From: Helicobacter canis
GTDB taxonomy: Bacteria; Campylobacterota; Campylobacteria; Campylobacterales; Helicobacteraceae
Assembly (NCBI RefSeq): GCF_008693005.1
Contig: NZ_VXKE01000006.1
Span: 91,058-155,057, forward strand
Reading direction: 5' to 3'
Length of the DNA: 64,000 nt
Position 1 is the stretch's first letter; every line of letters starts with the position of its first letter. Shown piece by piece: positions 17,507 through 25,770 of this stretch. Under the pieces are notes generated by a model. It was given only the letters and a program-made list of their open reading frames with translations. It made no database searches and was not told where the DNA came from. The position numbers were made by a program, and so were the translations under genes.

Positions 17507-18531
17507 AAATAGCTCCTTATTGTTTTGCTAAATCCTTCTTCTATGCTGACTTTTGGGGTAAATCCTAGGGCATTAAGCTTGGCTGTCTTCACATCACAAG
17601 AGAGTATCGGGCTTGGCATATAGCTCTCATTTGGAGGCTCAAAGCGCACTTTTAAGCCCTTTTCTGGGAAGAGGCTTGCGATGATTTGCGCTAGCTCTTT
17701 AATGCTCACCACTCCTTGCTCATTAGCTACATTGTAGGCTTCATTATTCGCTCCTTTTGTCAAAATCAAAAAATACGCCAAAGTCGCATCGCTTAGGTAG
17801 AGAAAGCTTCTTTTGGCTTCTCCACTGCTTGTTAGCACGATGTCTTGCCCCATCACCACAGAGCGCACAAAGTCGGCAAACACCCTGCCATCATCTAGCT
17901 TCATACCCGGACCATAAGTGTGGAATGGGCGCACGATTTTTACAGGCAGCCCATACTCGCTCCCATAAGCTATGCAGAGATTCTCGCCCATTCTTTTAGA
18001 CTCGGCGTAGCAGGAGCGCAAAGAAGTGGGATCGACTATGCCATAGGCGTTTTCATCAATCTCCCCAGCAAACTCCCCATACACCTCGCCGCTAGAAAAG
18101 TAGAGGATTGATCTCACAGGATTTGTGCGCGCGAGATTTAGCATATTGATCGTGCCAAGCACATTGGGGTAGATCACTGATAGTGGCGCATCTTTGTAGA
18201 ATCTAGGGCTAGCAGGAGAAGCGGCGTGGATAATGTAGTGGATAGGATAGGGGAGGCTAAGTGACTCGCTCACATCTTGGGTAATTAGGACTAGGTCTTG
18301 CCTATCAAGGTAGGGGGCGAAGACTTCTGCCGCGTGCTTATAGTTGCGCACTAGAGCTAGGACACGGCAGGGAGAGTGCTTAAGAAGCGTGGTATTAAGA
18401 TTTAGCAGGGTCTTTGCCATATAGGCGGGCAGGAAGCCGTTTGCCCCGGTGATTAGGATATTGGCATTGGCAAAGAGCTGCCAATTTATGAGGGGGGAGG
18501 TGGTGATGGCGGTAAAGTCTTCTTCTAGCAT
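17503..18531 (-). CDS. NAD-dependent nucleotide-sugar epimerase/dehydratase (SDR)
   Basis: An intact 342-aa extended SDR with the Rossmann motif ITGANGFLPAYM, the substrate-site HAASPASPRFY (as in UDP-glucuronate decarboxylase-type enzymes), FSSGEVYG, and the catalytic YAESK. It acts on a nucleotide sugar in the cytosol; whether it uses CDP-, UDP- or dTDP-sugar cannot be decided here. AAGGAGAG precedes the ATG at 18531. Its stop overlaps the FkbM start. Confidence 0.8.
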   Translation of the reverse strand: MLEEDFTAITTSPLINWQLFANANILITGANGFLPAYMAKTLLNLNTTLLKHSPCRVLALVRNYKHAAEVFAPYLDRQDLVLITQDVSESLSLPYPIHYIIHAASPASPRFYKDAPLSVIYPNVLGTINMLNLARTNPVRSILYFSSGEVYGEFAGEIDENAYGIVDPTSLRSCYAESKRMGENLCIAYGSEYGLPVKIVRPFHTYGPGMKLDDGRVFADFVRSVVMGQDIVLTSSGEAKRSFLYLSDATLAYFLILTKGANNEAYNVANEQGVVSIKELAQIIASLFPEKGLKVRFEPPNESYMPSPILSCDVKTAKLNALGFTPKVSIEEGFSKTIRSYL

Positions 18532-19246
18532 TTTATCTCTCCTTGGTGCTTTGTGGTAGATTGGGCTTTTTCTGGTTTTGGCGTTGGCTTTGCTGCGCTT
18601 TTGGTGGATTCTGCGCGGTGGGCTTGCTCATTACCGCTTAGGTAAATCCCTGCGCCCACCGCTTGAAAACCCCCAAAATCATCAGCAAATCCTGCCGCCT
18701 GAGGCTTTTGTATCAAACGCGCTTTGAGCATTGTGGGCAAAAATCCTAGAATCCTTTGCTGGCGTTTTTAGAGTTGGGGCGTTGTTGCTGTCATTGCGAG
18801 TAAGCGCGGTAGCGATTGCGTGGCAATCCATTTGCGTTTTGTCAAAAGTGGATTCTAGGAATGTGTGTAAAGAGTAGGTGCTAGTGTGTAGCTTGTGGTG
18901 TTTAGATTCTAGGGTGTGGGGGCTAGACTTGTGGGGTATGGATTGCCACGATTTTGCTAGCGCAAAATCTCGCAATGACAGCTTTTTAGATTCTAGTGCG
19001 ATGGATTCTAAGATTTTAGGACTAGAATCCACTTTTTGCGCTTTATTCTTATGGATTGCCGCGCCGCCGTTGTCGGCTCGCAATGACGATAAAAACGAGG
19101 ATTCTAGTTTAGAGCTGCTCGCGGTTGGATTTGGGTGATAAAAATGGGGCTTTGCAAGCGCGTGCAAGGGCGCATACTTGGCGTATGTAACCGCAGATCG
19201 CGCGCCGCAATCGCCATTTTTAGCCCCAAAGCCTACGCGCTCAAGG
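18532..19246 (-). repeat. Large composite repeat block between two SDR genes
   Basis: About 715 bp with no recognisable gene. It holds family A palindromes at 18789-18830, 18939-18980 and 19051-19088, a GEGIYLSGNEQA-type module near 18610-18660 and a GGCTAAAAATGGCGAT module next to the poly-G tract. With 11 or 14 G the upstream SDR frame would run about 195 codons into this block and stop at 18682. Another short frame ends on the start of the next gene. It is the densest repeat area of the glycan locus. Confidence 0.75.
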
Positions 19247-20194
19247 TTACCCCCCCCCCCCGTTGTTGTCAGCCCACATCTCCCCAATCCTACTCAAATA
19301 CGGATCTGCCTTGATAGACTCTACATCTAGGCTAGTGAGATTACTTGCAAAATACTCGCGCATAGATTCTATGGCGTGGCTGTGGGGGGTGAGCTTTAGG
19401 GCTGGCATTGCTGATAAAAGCCTAGAGTTGTCGCTGGTGTATTGATTGTTTAGCCCAGATTCTATGAAGTGGATCGGCGACTTGTAGGGGGAAGTGGCGT
19501 TGATGATCTTGGCTAGCTCGCTTAAGAGTATGCCCCTGCCACTGCTGGCATTATAGACCCTATGATCTAGGCTAGCAATGCTAGCGTGCAAGAAGTGGTC
19601 AATTATGCGCAAAAGATCATCGATGTAGATGTAGTCAAAAATGCAGTCCTTGTAGATGGTGATTGGCAGGTGTAAGAGATTTTTGACAATGGCGTTTGAG
19701 ATGAACTTGTAGCGGTAGTTTTCCCCCTCTCCATAGCAGCCAAAGATACGCAGGGAGATGACATTGCCGCGCGTGGATTCTATGAAGCGCGAGCACACGC
19801 CCTTGTAGAATCCATAGGAGTCAAGCGGCAGGCTCTCTAGGTAGCTAGGCTCGCTTGCAGATACGATGGGCTTGTGCTTGCTATACTCCGCCCCAGAGCC
19901 AAAGTGCAGGATTTTCTCTACCCTATTGGCTTGGCTCATAATGGCAAAAAACATTCGCAGATTATACTCGGCGATGTCGTGCAAGCCCATCGTGTCGCGC
20001 CCGCCGCCGCGGTTGGCTAGGTGGATAATGTGGGAGATTTTATGCGCTTTTATGTAGGAGCTGACCGCCGCTTCTTTGCTCAAGTCCAGCTCTTTGCTAC
20101 TTGGGGCATAGATTGTGTAGCTATATCTAGCGTGTAAGAACTCCTGCAACGCCCTGCCGATAAACCCTGCCCCTCCGGTGATTAGTAGGCGCAT
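19247..20194 (-). CDS. NAD-dependent sugar epimerase/reductase (SDR) ending at a poly-G tract
   Basis: A 315-aa extended SDR with TGGAGFIGRALQ at the N-terminus, HFGSGAEYS and the catalytic YGFYK. It is translationally coupled to the TPP enzyme (TAATG overlap) and so belongs to the rfbF-rfbG-aminotransferase-TPP unit. By position it may reduce the 4-keto group of the CDP sugar, as YerF does after YerE in yersiniose synthesis; that is inference from context. The domain is complete before the tract, so the protein as sequenced (ending DNNGGGG) is probably functional. Confidence 0.78.
   Translation of the reverse strand: MRLLITGGAGFIGRALQEFLHARYSYTIYAPSSKELDLSKEAAVSSYIKAHKISHIIHLANRGGGRDTMGLHDIAEYNLRMFFAIMSQANRVEKILHFGSGAEYSKHKPIVSASEPSYLESLPLDSYGFYKGVCSRFIESTRGNVISLRIFGCYGEGENYRYKFISNAIVKNLLHLPITIYKDCIFDYIYIDDLLRIIDHFLHASIASLDHRVYNASSGRGILLSELAKIINATSPYKSPIHFIESGLNNQYTSDNSRLLSAMPALKLTPHSHAIESMREYFASNLTSLDVESIKADPYLSRIGEMWADNNGGGG
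19250..19261 (-). repeat. Poly-G(12) tract at the 3' end of an SDR gene, joined to a repeat cassette
   Basis: Twelve G followed immediately by the stop TAA and then the cassette. Eleven or 14 G fuse a tail of about 195 repeat-encoded residues to the SDR. Confidence 0.75.
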
Positions 20195-21975
20195 TAGCTG
20201 TCCATAGGCTTAATGATCATTTCTTGGTAGAATTCTTCTCTATCAAGGTAAGGATACATATCTTCAAGAGGCTTTGAAATCATCGTGCCATCATCTAGTT
20301 TAAGCGATGAGACATTAGGGATTATCTCTTGGTTTTGTGGGCATATAATCTCACAAATCACCGGTTTATCGATAGCAAATACTTTATCTAGCGTTTGGCT
20401 TAGGCTCTGCACGCTATCTACTTTGAAAAACTCTATGCCATATGCATAAGCAATTTTCTCTAAGATTGGAAAAGATATGCCAGAATCCACATCGGTCCCT
20501 ATATGCACCCCAGCAAAAAACTTATCCTGTGTAGCTCGTATGGATAAATAGCCGTTGTTGTTCCATACAAAAAGCTTAATTGGTAGCTGATAATGCACCA
20601 TTGTTTGAAGCTCTTGGATATTTATTTGCAGCGACCCATCACCTGTGATACCAATGACTTCTTGCCGCTGCTTACCAAAGCATACCCCTATACAAGCAGG
20701 CAAGCTAAAGCCCATATCTGCTTGCGCTCCAGAAGTGATATAGCGATTATCTCGTGTTAAAAAAAGTGCTTGCGAAGCTACATAATACGCCGAGCCAGCA
20801 TCGCTAACTATCACAGAATCTTTGCGCAGCTTTTTACATAAATGCTCAATGAAAGTATATTTATTGATAAATGGTTCATTGTTATAGCGTGGTTCAAATG
20901 GAGTCCATTTTTTCTTCCACTTATTGCATAGCTCTAACCACTTTGTAAAGCAGCTAGGCTCTGGCACTATCTCTTTAGATTGACTAAAGAAATCGCGCAA
21001 ATCCATTTGTATAAATTCATCGATTGCTATGGTATTTTTCTTATGCTCATTAGAATCTATATCGATTACCACCACCTTTGCTTCTCTAGCAAAGCTTCCA
21101 TACTCAAACCCTGTCGCAGCGACACTAAGCCTACACCCAAGCACTAAGACAAAATCAGCATTCTGCAAGGCAAAATTCCCAGCTCTATCGCCTTTGATAC
21201 CTATGCGCCCTATAAAATGTGGCTCATCGTGCGGCAGCAAATCAATCCCTAAAAATGATGTAACCACAGGGACATTAAACCTTTGCACAAATTCCCTAAA
21301 TGCCCCTACGCTATTTGATAGCCTAATACCATTGCCAGCAATAATGATGGGGCGTTTTGCGTGGGCTAATTGCTCTAAAATCTTATCAATACGCAGCCCA
21401 CATCTTTCATCAATATAATCAAAATGCTTCAAGCTACTCTCATCAATAATGGCTGATTGTATATCCATAGGAATATCTATCCACACAGGTCCGGGTCTGC
21501 CACTTTTGCTTACAAAATAAGCTTTTTCTAAATGATAGGCGATTTGCTTGGGGTCTGTGATTGTTAGGGCGTATTTTGTAATTGGCTTTACAATGGAGAC
21601 AATATCCGCTTCTTGCACGCCAAACTGCCTAAGGGGTGCAGGAGATAAACACGAAGCTTCTTTTGTTTTAACCTGCCCAGAGATGATAAAAAGTGGGGTG
21701 TTATCTTGGTAGGCATCTAGCACGCCTGTTAGCGCATTTGTCCCACCGCAACCTGTTGTAACACAAACCACACCAATGGTGTTTGTGTATTTTGCAAAGC
21801 CAAGCGCAGCCATAGCAGCAGCTTGCTCGTGGTGCGTAAAAATAGATTCTATATCTTTATGCCTGCCTATACTATCATTTAAAAACATAGCCCCACCACC
21901 TGTTACCATAAACACTTGCTTTACCCCAAGTTTTTTGGCGATAAAGTCCGCTACATAATCAGCTACGCTTTTCAT
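20194..21975 (-). CDS. Thiamine-diphosphate-dependent enzyme of the acetolactate synthase family (possible YerE-like sugar branching enzyme)
   Basis: A 593-aa TPP enzyme with all three domains. The catalytic glutamate is at residue 50 (THHEQAAAMAALGFAK). The central FAD/ADP-type domain follows. The C-terminal TPP motif is GDGSLQINIQELQ … WNNNGY (about 441-470). An ilvB role is unlikely because no small subunit is adjacent and the gene sits inside the CDP-dideoxysugar unit. In Yersinia, YerE is such an enzyme and adds a two-carbon unit from pyruvate to the CDP 3,6-dideoxy-4-keto sugar. AGGAGAG precedes the ATG, which lies 17 nt inside the aminotransferase gene. The YerE-like role is inference. 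Confidence 0.72.
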   Translation of the reverse strand: MKSVADYVADFIAKKLGVKQVFMVTGGGAMFLNDSIGRHKDIESIFTHHEQAAAMAALGFAKYTNTIGVVCVTTGCGGTNALTGVLDAYQDNTPLFIISGQVKTKEASCLSPAPLRQFGVQEADIVSIVKPITKYALTITDPKQIAYHLEKAYFVSKSGRPGPVWIDIPMDIQSAIIDESSLKHFDYIDERCGLRIDKILEQLAHAKRPIIIAGNGIRLSNSVGAFREFVQRFNVPVVTSFLGIDLLPHDEPHFIGRIGIKGDRAGNFALQNADFVLVLGCRLSVAATGFEYGSFAREAKVVVIDIDSNEHKKNTIAIDEFIQMDLRDFFSQSKEIVPEPSCFTKWLELCNKWKKKWTPFEPRYNNEPFINKYTFIEHLCKKLRKDSVIVSDAGSAYYVASQALFLTRDNRYITSGAQADMGFSLPACIGVCFGKQRQEVIGITGDGSLQINIQELQTMVHYQLPIKLFVWNNNGYLSIRATQDKFFAGVHIGTDVDSGISFPILEKIAYAYGIEFFKVDSVQSLSQTLDKVFAIDKPVICEIICPQNQEIIPNVSSLKLDDGTMISKPLEDMYPYLDREEFYQEMIIKPMDS

Positions 21976-23146
21976 AATACTCTCCTAGTGCCTGCTTGAT
22001 ATTTGCGATAGCTTTATTGATATTGTGGGTATTATTGACATAGCACATACGCACAAATCCTTCACCAGCACTCCCGAAGCTTGTCCCAGCAAGTAGTGCC
22101 ACACCTGCTTTATGTAAAGCAAAATTAGCAAATTCATCACTACTCATACCTGTTTTAGTAATGTTTGGAAAAGCATAAATCGCCCCGTCTGGCTCTATGC
22201 AACTCACACCGGGTAAAGAGTTTAGCCCATCTACTAAGACTTTTTTACGCATAGCATATTCGTTTTTCATAGATTGTATTTCTTGTTGATCGCCTTTAAT
22301 CGCGTCTATCCCTGCTCTTTGTATAAAAGGTGGGACACAAGAAATAATCGTAGAGAGTAAAAGCCCCATTTTTTCTATCACTTGCGCTGGTCCTATGGCG
22401 ACTCCAAGCCGCCAACCTGTCATCGCAAAACCCTTGCTAAAACCATTTAAAATAATTGTCCTATCCTTACAATGATCCAAAAAAGATGGGCTGAAAAATG
22501 GCTTATTCTCGTCAAAAATCAAGCGAGAATAAATCTCATCACTTAGCAAAAATATATTGTGCTTCTTTGCAATATATGCAACCTCTTCAATCTCGTGGGG
22601 AAACATCACAGAGCCTGTTGGATTGCTTGGAGTATTTAAGATAATTAGCCTTGTTTTGGGAGTAATGCACTTTTGCAAATCTTTTGGCTGAAGCCTAAAG
22701 CCATTTTCTTCCTTAAGCTCCACAGGCACGGCTACTGCCCCACACGCTTTGATCGCCGTATAGTAAGTGGGGAATCCGGGATTTGGGATAATCACTTCTT
22801 CTTCTGGATTGACAAGGCATTTAATAGCAAGATAGATGATAGAGTTTGCACCCGGTGTTACTAAAATTTGCTCAATATCTGGGGTAAAATGCCTGCTAAA
22901 GCTTGTAGCCTGCTGGGCTGCTAGCCTAAAATCATAAAGCCCCATTGAGCTTGTGTAATGTGTCTCTCCATCTCGCAAGCTTTTGATAGCAGAATCCACT
23001 ATATTTCTTGGCGTATCAAAATCTGGCTCTCCTAGCTCAAAGTGTAAAATCTCTTTTCCCTCTCGCTCTAACCTTAAGGCTTCATCTAGGATTTTAAACA
23101 TAGGCTGCCCATCAATTTGCGAAGCAATCATCGATAAAGTAGTCAT
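21959..23146 (-). CDS. PLP-dependent class I/II aminotransferase
   Basis: A 395-aa fold-type I aminotransferase with FELGEPDFDTP near the N-terminus, NTPSNPTGSVM, SDEIYSRLIF and the PLP lysine in NGFSKGFAMTGWRLG (about residue 238). GGAG five bases before the ATG at 23146, and its ATGA overlap with the rfbG stop, mark the start. A longer frame upstream overlaps rfbG and is not needed. In a sugar locus it could aminate a keto sugar or side chain, or work with the TPP enzyme on a keto acid. Its substrate is unknown. Confidence 0.82.
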   Translation of the reverse strand: MTTLSMIASQIDGQPMFKILDEALRLEREGKEILHFELGEPDFDTPRNIVDSAIKSLRDGETHYTSSMGLYDFRLAAQQATSFSRHFTPDIEQILVTPGANSIIYLAIKCLVNPEEEVIIPNPGFPTYYTAIKACGAVAVPVELKEENGFRLQPKDLQKCITPKTRLIILNTPSNPTGSVMFPHEIEEVAYIAKKHNIFLLSDEIYSRLIFDENKPFFSPSFLDHCKDRTIILNGFSKGFAMTGWRLGVAIGPAQVIEKMGLLLSTIISCVPPFIQRAGIDAIKGDQQEIQSMKNEYAMRKKVLVDGLNSLPGVSCIEPDGAIYAFPNITKTGMSSDEFANFALHKAGVALLAGTSFGSAGEGFVRMCYVNNTHNINKAIANIKQALGEYYEKRS

Positions 23147-24219
23147 AGTAGCTCCATATACTCCCCAAGGTGCTTGTGGCTTAAGATCGTGCCGCTTTGG
23201 CTCCACTCTCTATACCACGCTACGCTCTTTTGTATCGCTTCTGTGGCACTCCATAGTGGGCTAAATCCTAGCAGGTTTATAGCCTTGCTAGAATCCAGTG
23301 CTAGCAGCCCGCTCTCGTGCAAGCTAGAATCTGGCTCAATAGTGTAGGCGATCTGCCCCCACTCCTGCTGCGCTAGCTCTAGCACCTGCTCCACGCGCAA
23401 GATCTGCTCCCCACTAGGTCCAAAGTTAAAGCTACTAGCGCACTCTATGCGCCCTGCTAGCAGAGCTTGCCCTAGTAGCAAGTAGCCCTGCAAGCTCTCG
23501 CATACAAACTGCCACGGGCGCGTGGCGTGCGGACTCCTAATGTGTGCTTTGCCGCTAGTGCGAGCTGCGCGCACGAGATCTGGCAGCAGCCTATCTTGGC
23601 TAAAGTCCCCACCGCCGATCACATTGCCAGCTCTAGCAGTGGCGATTAGCACGCTATGCCCCTTACTCCCGCTTGCGCCGTAATCTTCTGGGTGGAAAAA
23701 GCTCCTGCGCATAGAGTCTGTGATGATCTCCGCGCACGCCTTAGACGCGCTGTAAGGATCATAGCCGCCAAGCGCATCGCACTCCCTATACCCATAGAGC
23801 CACTCTTTGTTCTCATAGACTTTATCAGTGGTTACAATCACTACCGCGCGCACAGATTCTAGCTTGCGGCAGGCATTTAGCACATTAGCAACGCCTAGGG
23901 CGTTTGTGGCAAAGCTTCCTAGCGGGTCTTGGTAGCTTTGCCTTACAAGCGGCTGCGCTGCTAGGTGGAGCACCACTTCAGGCTTGGCTTCTTGCAGGGC
24001 GGATTCTAGCGTGGCGTAGTCGCTGATGTCTGCTAGCCACTCTTTGGCAAAAAGCCTTTGCGCACCGCTTAGAGTGTAGTGGCTAGGCTCTTGTGGGGGC
24101 AGGGAGTAGCCATAGAGCCTAGCCCCTAAGTGTGAGAGCCACAGAGCTAGCCACGAGCCTTTGAAGCCGGTATGCCCCGTTAGCAAGACTCTTTTACCGC
24201 GGTAAGCTTCATCAAACAT
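23143..24219 (-). CDS. rfbG: CDP-glucose 4,6-dehydratase
   Basis: An SDR enzyme converting CDP-glucose to CDP-4-keto-6-deoxyglucose. Key motifs are VLLTGHTGFKGSWLALWL at the N-terminus, HLAAQPLVRQSY, VTTDKVYEN and YSASK (catalytic YxxxK). ARAGNVIGGGDF and RPWQFVCESLQGYL are typical of RfbG. The family usually starts a few residues before GKRV, which fits the ATG at 24219; an ATG at 24231 overlapping the rfbF stop is an alternative. Its stop overlaps the aminotransferase start. Confidence 0.93.
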   Translation of the reverse strand: MFDEAYRGKRVLLTGHTGFKGSWLALWLSHLGARLYGYSLPPQEPSHYTLSGAQRLFAKEWLADISDYATLESALQEAKPEVVLHLAAQPLVRQSYQDPLGSFATNALGVANVLNACRKLESVRAVVIVTTDKVYENKEWLYGYRECDALGGYDPYSASKACAEIITDSMRRSFFHPEDYGASGSKGHSVLIATARAGNVIGGGDFSQDRLLPDLVRAARTSGKAHIRSPHATRPWQFVCESLQGYLLLGQALLAGRIECASSFNFGPSGEQILRVEQVLELAQQEWGQIAYTIEPDSSLHESGLLALDSSKAINLLGFSPLWSATEAIQKSVAWYREWSQSGTILSHKHLGEYMELL

Positions 24220-24224
24220 TGCGA

Positions 24225-25025
24225 TCACCATACCGCCCAAGGTGCGCTGCCACTAAGCCACATTTGTGTCAGGTCATTTTTGTCTTTCAAAGTGTCCATA
24301 CACTTCCAAAATCCGCTATGCTGGTAGGTGTAGAGCTGCCCGTCTTTGGCTAGATTTTTCAAAGGCTCTTGCTCTAGGATAGTCATATCCCCAAGCCCTG
24401 CGCGCTCTATATACTCAAGCACCCTAGCCTCGCATACGAAAAATCCCCCATTGATCCAGCCGCTTTGCTGCGCGCTAGCATCGCCTCTGGGCTTTTCTAC
24501 AAAGGTCTTTACAGCATTGGTGCTAGGCTCTATCTCTAGTGCGCCAAACCGCCCCTCTGGCAGCACAGAAGTCATACTCATAGCACCTTTGTGGGATTTG
24601 TGGAAGTCTAAAAGCGTGTGGAGATTTATGTCGCTCAAACCATCGCCATAAGTGAGCATAAAGCTTTCGTTGTTGATATAAGGCTTAGCGTGCAAGATCC
24701 TGCCCCCGGTTTGGGAGTCCTGCCCGGTGTAAAGGAGCGTTACACGCCAAGGCTCGTGGCGATTGGCGTGGATCTGCAAGGAGTTGTCCGCTAGATCGAT
24801 GGTAATGTCGCTGTAATGCGTGTAGTAGTTTAGGAAGTATTCTTTGATGATATGCCCCTTATAGCCTGTAAGGATAATAAAATCACTAAAGCCATAGTAC
24901 GCATAAATCTTCATAATATGCCACAAAATCGGTCGCCCGCCTATTTCTACCATAGGCTTTGGCTTAAGCCCTGTCTCTTCAGCGAGCCTTGTGCCAAGAC
25001 CGCCGGCTAGGATAAGGACTTTCAT
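24225..25025 (-). CDS. rfbF: Glucose-1-phosphate cytidylyltransferase
   Basis: It makes CDP-glucose from CTP and glucose-1-phosphate, the entry step to CDP-3,6-dideoxyhexoses. The nucleotidyltransferase signature LILAGGLGTRLAEET is at the N-terminus, followed by KPKPMVEIGGRPILWHIMK, the metal-site TYGDGLSD and the RfbF-typical SGFWKCMDTLKDK near the C-terminus. The 266-aa length is near the usual 257. The ATG overlaps the TGA of an upstream repeat-encoded frame, so its translation could be coupled to that frame. Confidence 0.94.
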   Translation of the reverse strand: MKVLILAGGLGTRLAEETGLKPKPMVEIGGRPILWHIMKIYAYYGFSDFIILTGYKGHIIKEYFLNYYTHYSDITIDLADNSLQIHANRHEPWRVTLLYTGQDSQTGGRILHAKPYINNESFMLTYGDGLSDINLHTLLDFHKSHKGAMSMTSVLPEGRFGALEIEPSTNAVKTFVEKPRGDASAQQSGWINGGFFVCEARVLEYIERAGLGDMTILEQEPLKNLAKDGQLYTYQHSGFWKCMDTLKDKNDLTQMWLSGSAPWAVW

Positions 25026-25681
25026 AGGGCTAGCCTTTGGGGTTTGTTGAAGGATTCGGCTTTTGGGCTAGAATCGTGGATTGCTTCGCGCGTGCGGCGG
25101 TTACATACGCCAAGTATGCGCCCTTGCACGCGCTCGCAAAACCCCGATTCTATCTCCAAAATCCTAGAATCCTTTGCTAGCGTTTTTAGATTTTGTGCTT
25201 CACTCCTAGAATCCACTTTTTTACTAGCGGCGTTTGGGTAAAAAACGCAAAATCCTACCGCTTGCGAGTCGCTTACATTTGGGGCGTTTTTTCTGTCATT
25301 GCGAGCGGATTGAAAATCCGCGCGGCAATCCATACTAGAATCTACTTTTTTGCTTTTTTGTGCGTTATGTGTGGATTGCCACGCCACTGCTTCCGCAGTG
25401 TCTCGCAATGACGGCAAACTAGATTCTAGTGCGATATGGGATTCTAAGATTTTTGCGCTAAAAACGGCGTTTTGCGAAAACGAGAATTTTACTTGAAGTT
25501 GCTCGCGGAAAGATTTTCGCGCTAAAAATGGGGCTTCGCAAGGCGATTCAAGGGATTTACCTTGCGTGGTAATGAGCGCAGAATCGCCGCAGCGATCGCC
25601 GTTTTTAGCCGGAAAGCTAACGCGTGCTAGCTTCCCCCCCCCCCGTTTAACAGCAGCAACCATACCAACCACACAATCCAC
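25026..25681 (-). repeat. Repeat cassette upstream of rfbF, containing a poly-G tract and a long repeat-only frame
   Basis: About 655 bp made of repeat modules: a family B module at 25045-25170 and family A palindromes at 25294-25333 and 25371-25413. A GGCTAAAAACGGCGAT module lies beside the G tract. On the minus strand one frame of 219 codons runs from a GTG at 25681 through the tract to a TGA overlapping the rfbF ATG. Its first residues (VVGMVAAVKRGGG) may be the last trace of a former gene. I treat it as repeat DNA or a leader, not a gene. Confidence 0.75.
25634..25644 (-). repeat. Poly-G(11) tract in the leader frame of rfbF
   Basis: Preceded by GTTAAAC. The sequenced length keeps the leader frame open down to the rfbF start; other lengths would change where translation ends and might alter coupling to rfbF. 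Confidence 0.6.
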
Positions 25682-25770
25682 AAGCAGCCCTTAAGTTAAA
25701 GTAAGTAAGCGCAGATTCTAGCACATTACTTTTAATATCTAGCCAAGCCCTATGCTAAATCGCGCGCGAG

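Noticed and set aside
18682..19287. A 201-codon open frame between the SDR genes
   Set aside because: Made of repeat modules and only reachable by a tract change; not a gene of its own.
20194..23206. Aminoethylphosphonate synthesis (decarboxylase plus aminotransferase)
   Set aside because: No PEP mutase is present and the TPP enzyme has the full three-domain acetolactate synthase size.
25022..25681. A 219-codon open frame upstream of rfbF
   Set aside because: Repeat-encoded with a GTG start; described as a possible leader rather than a protein gene.
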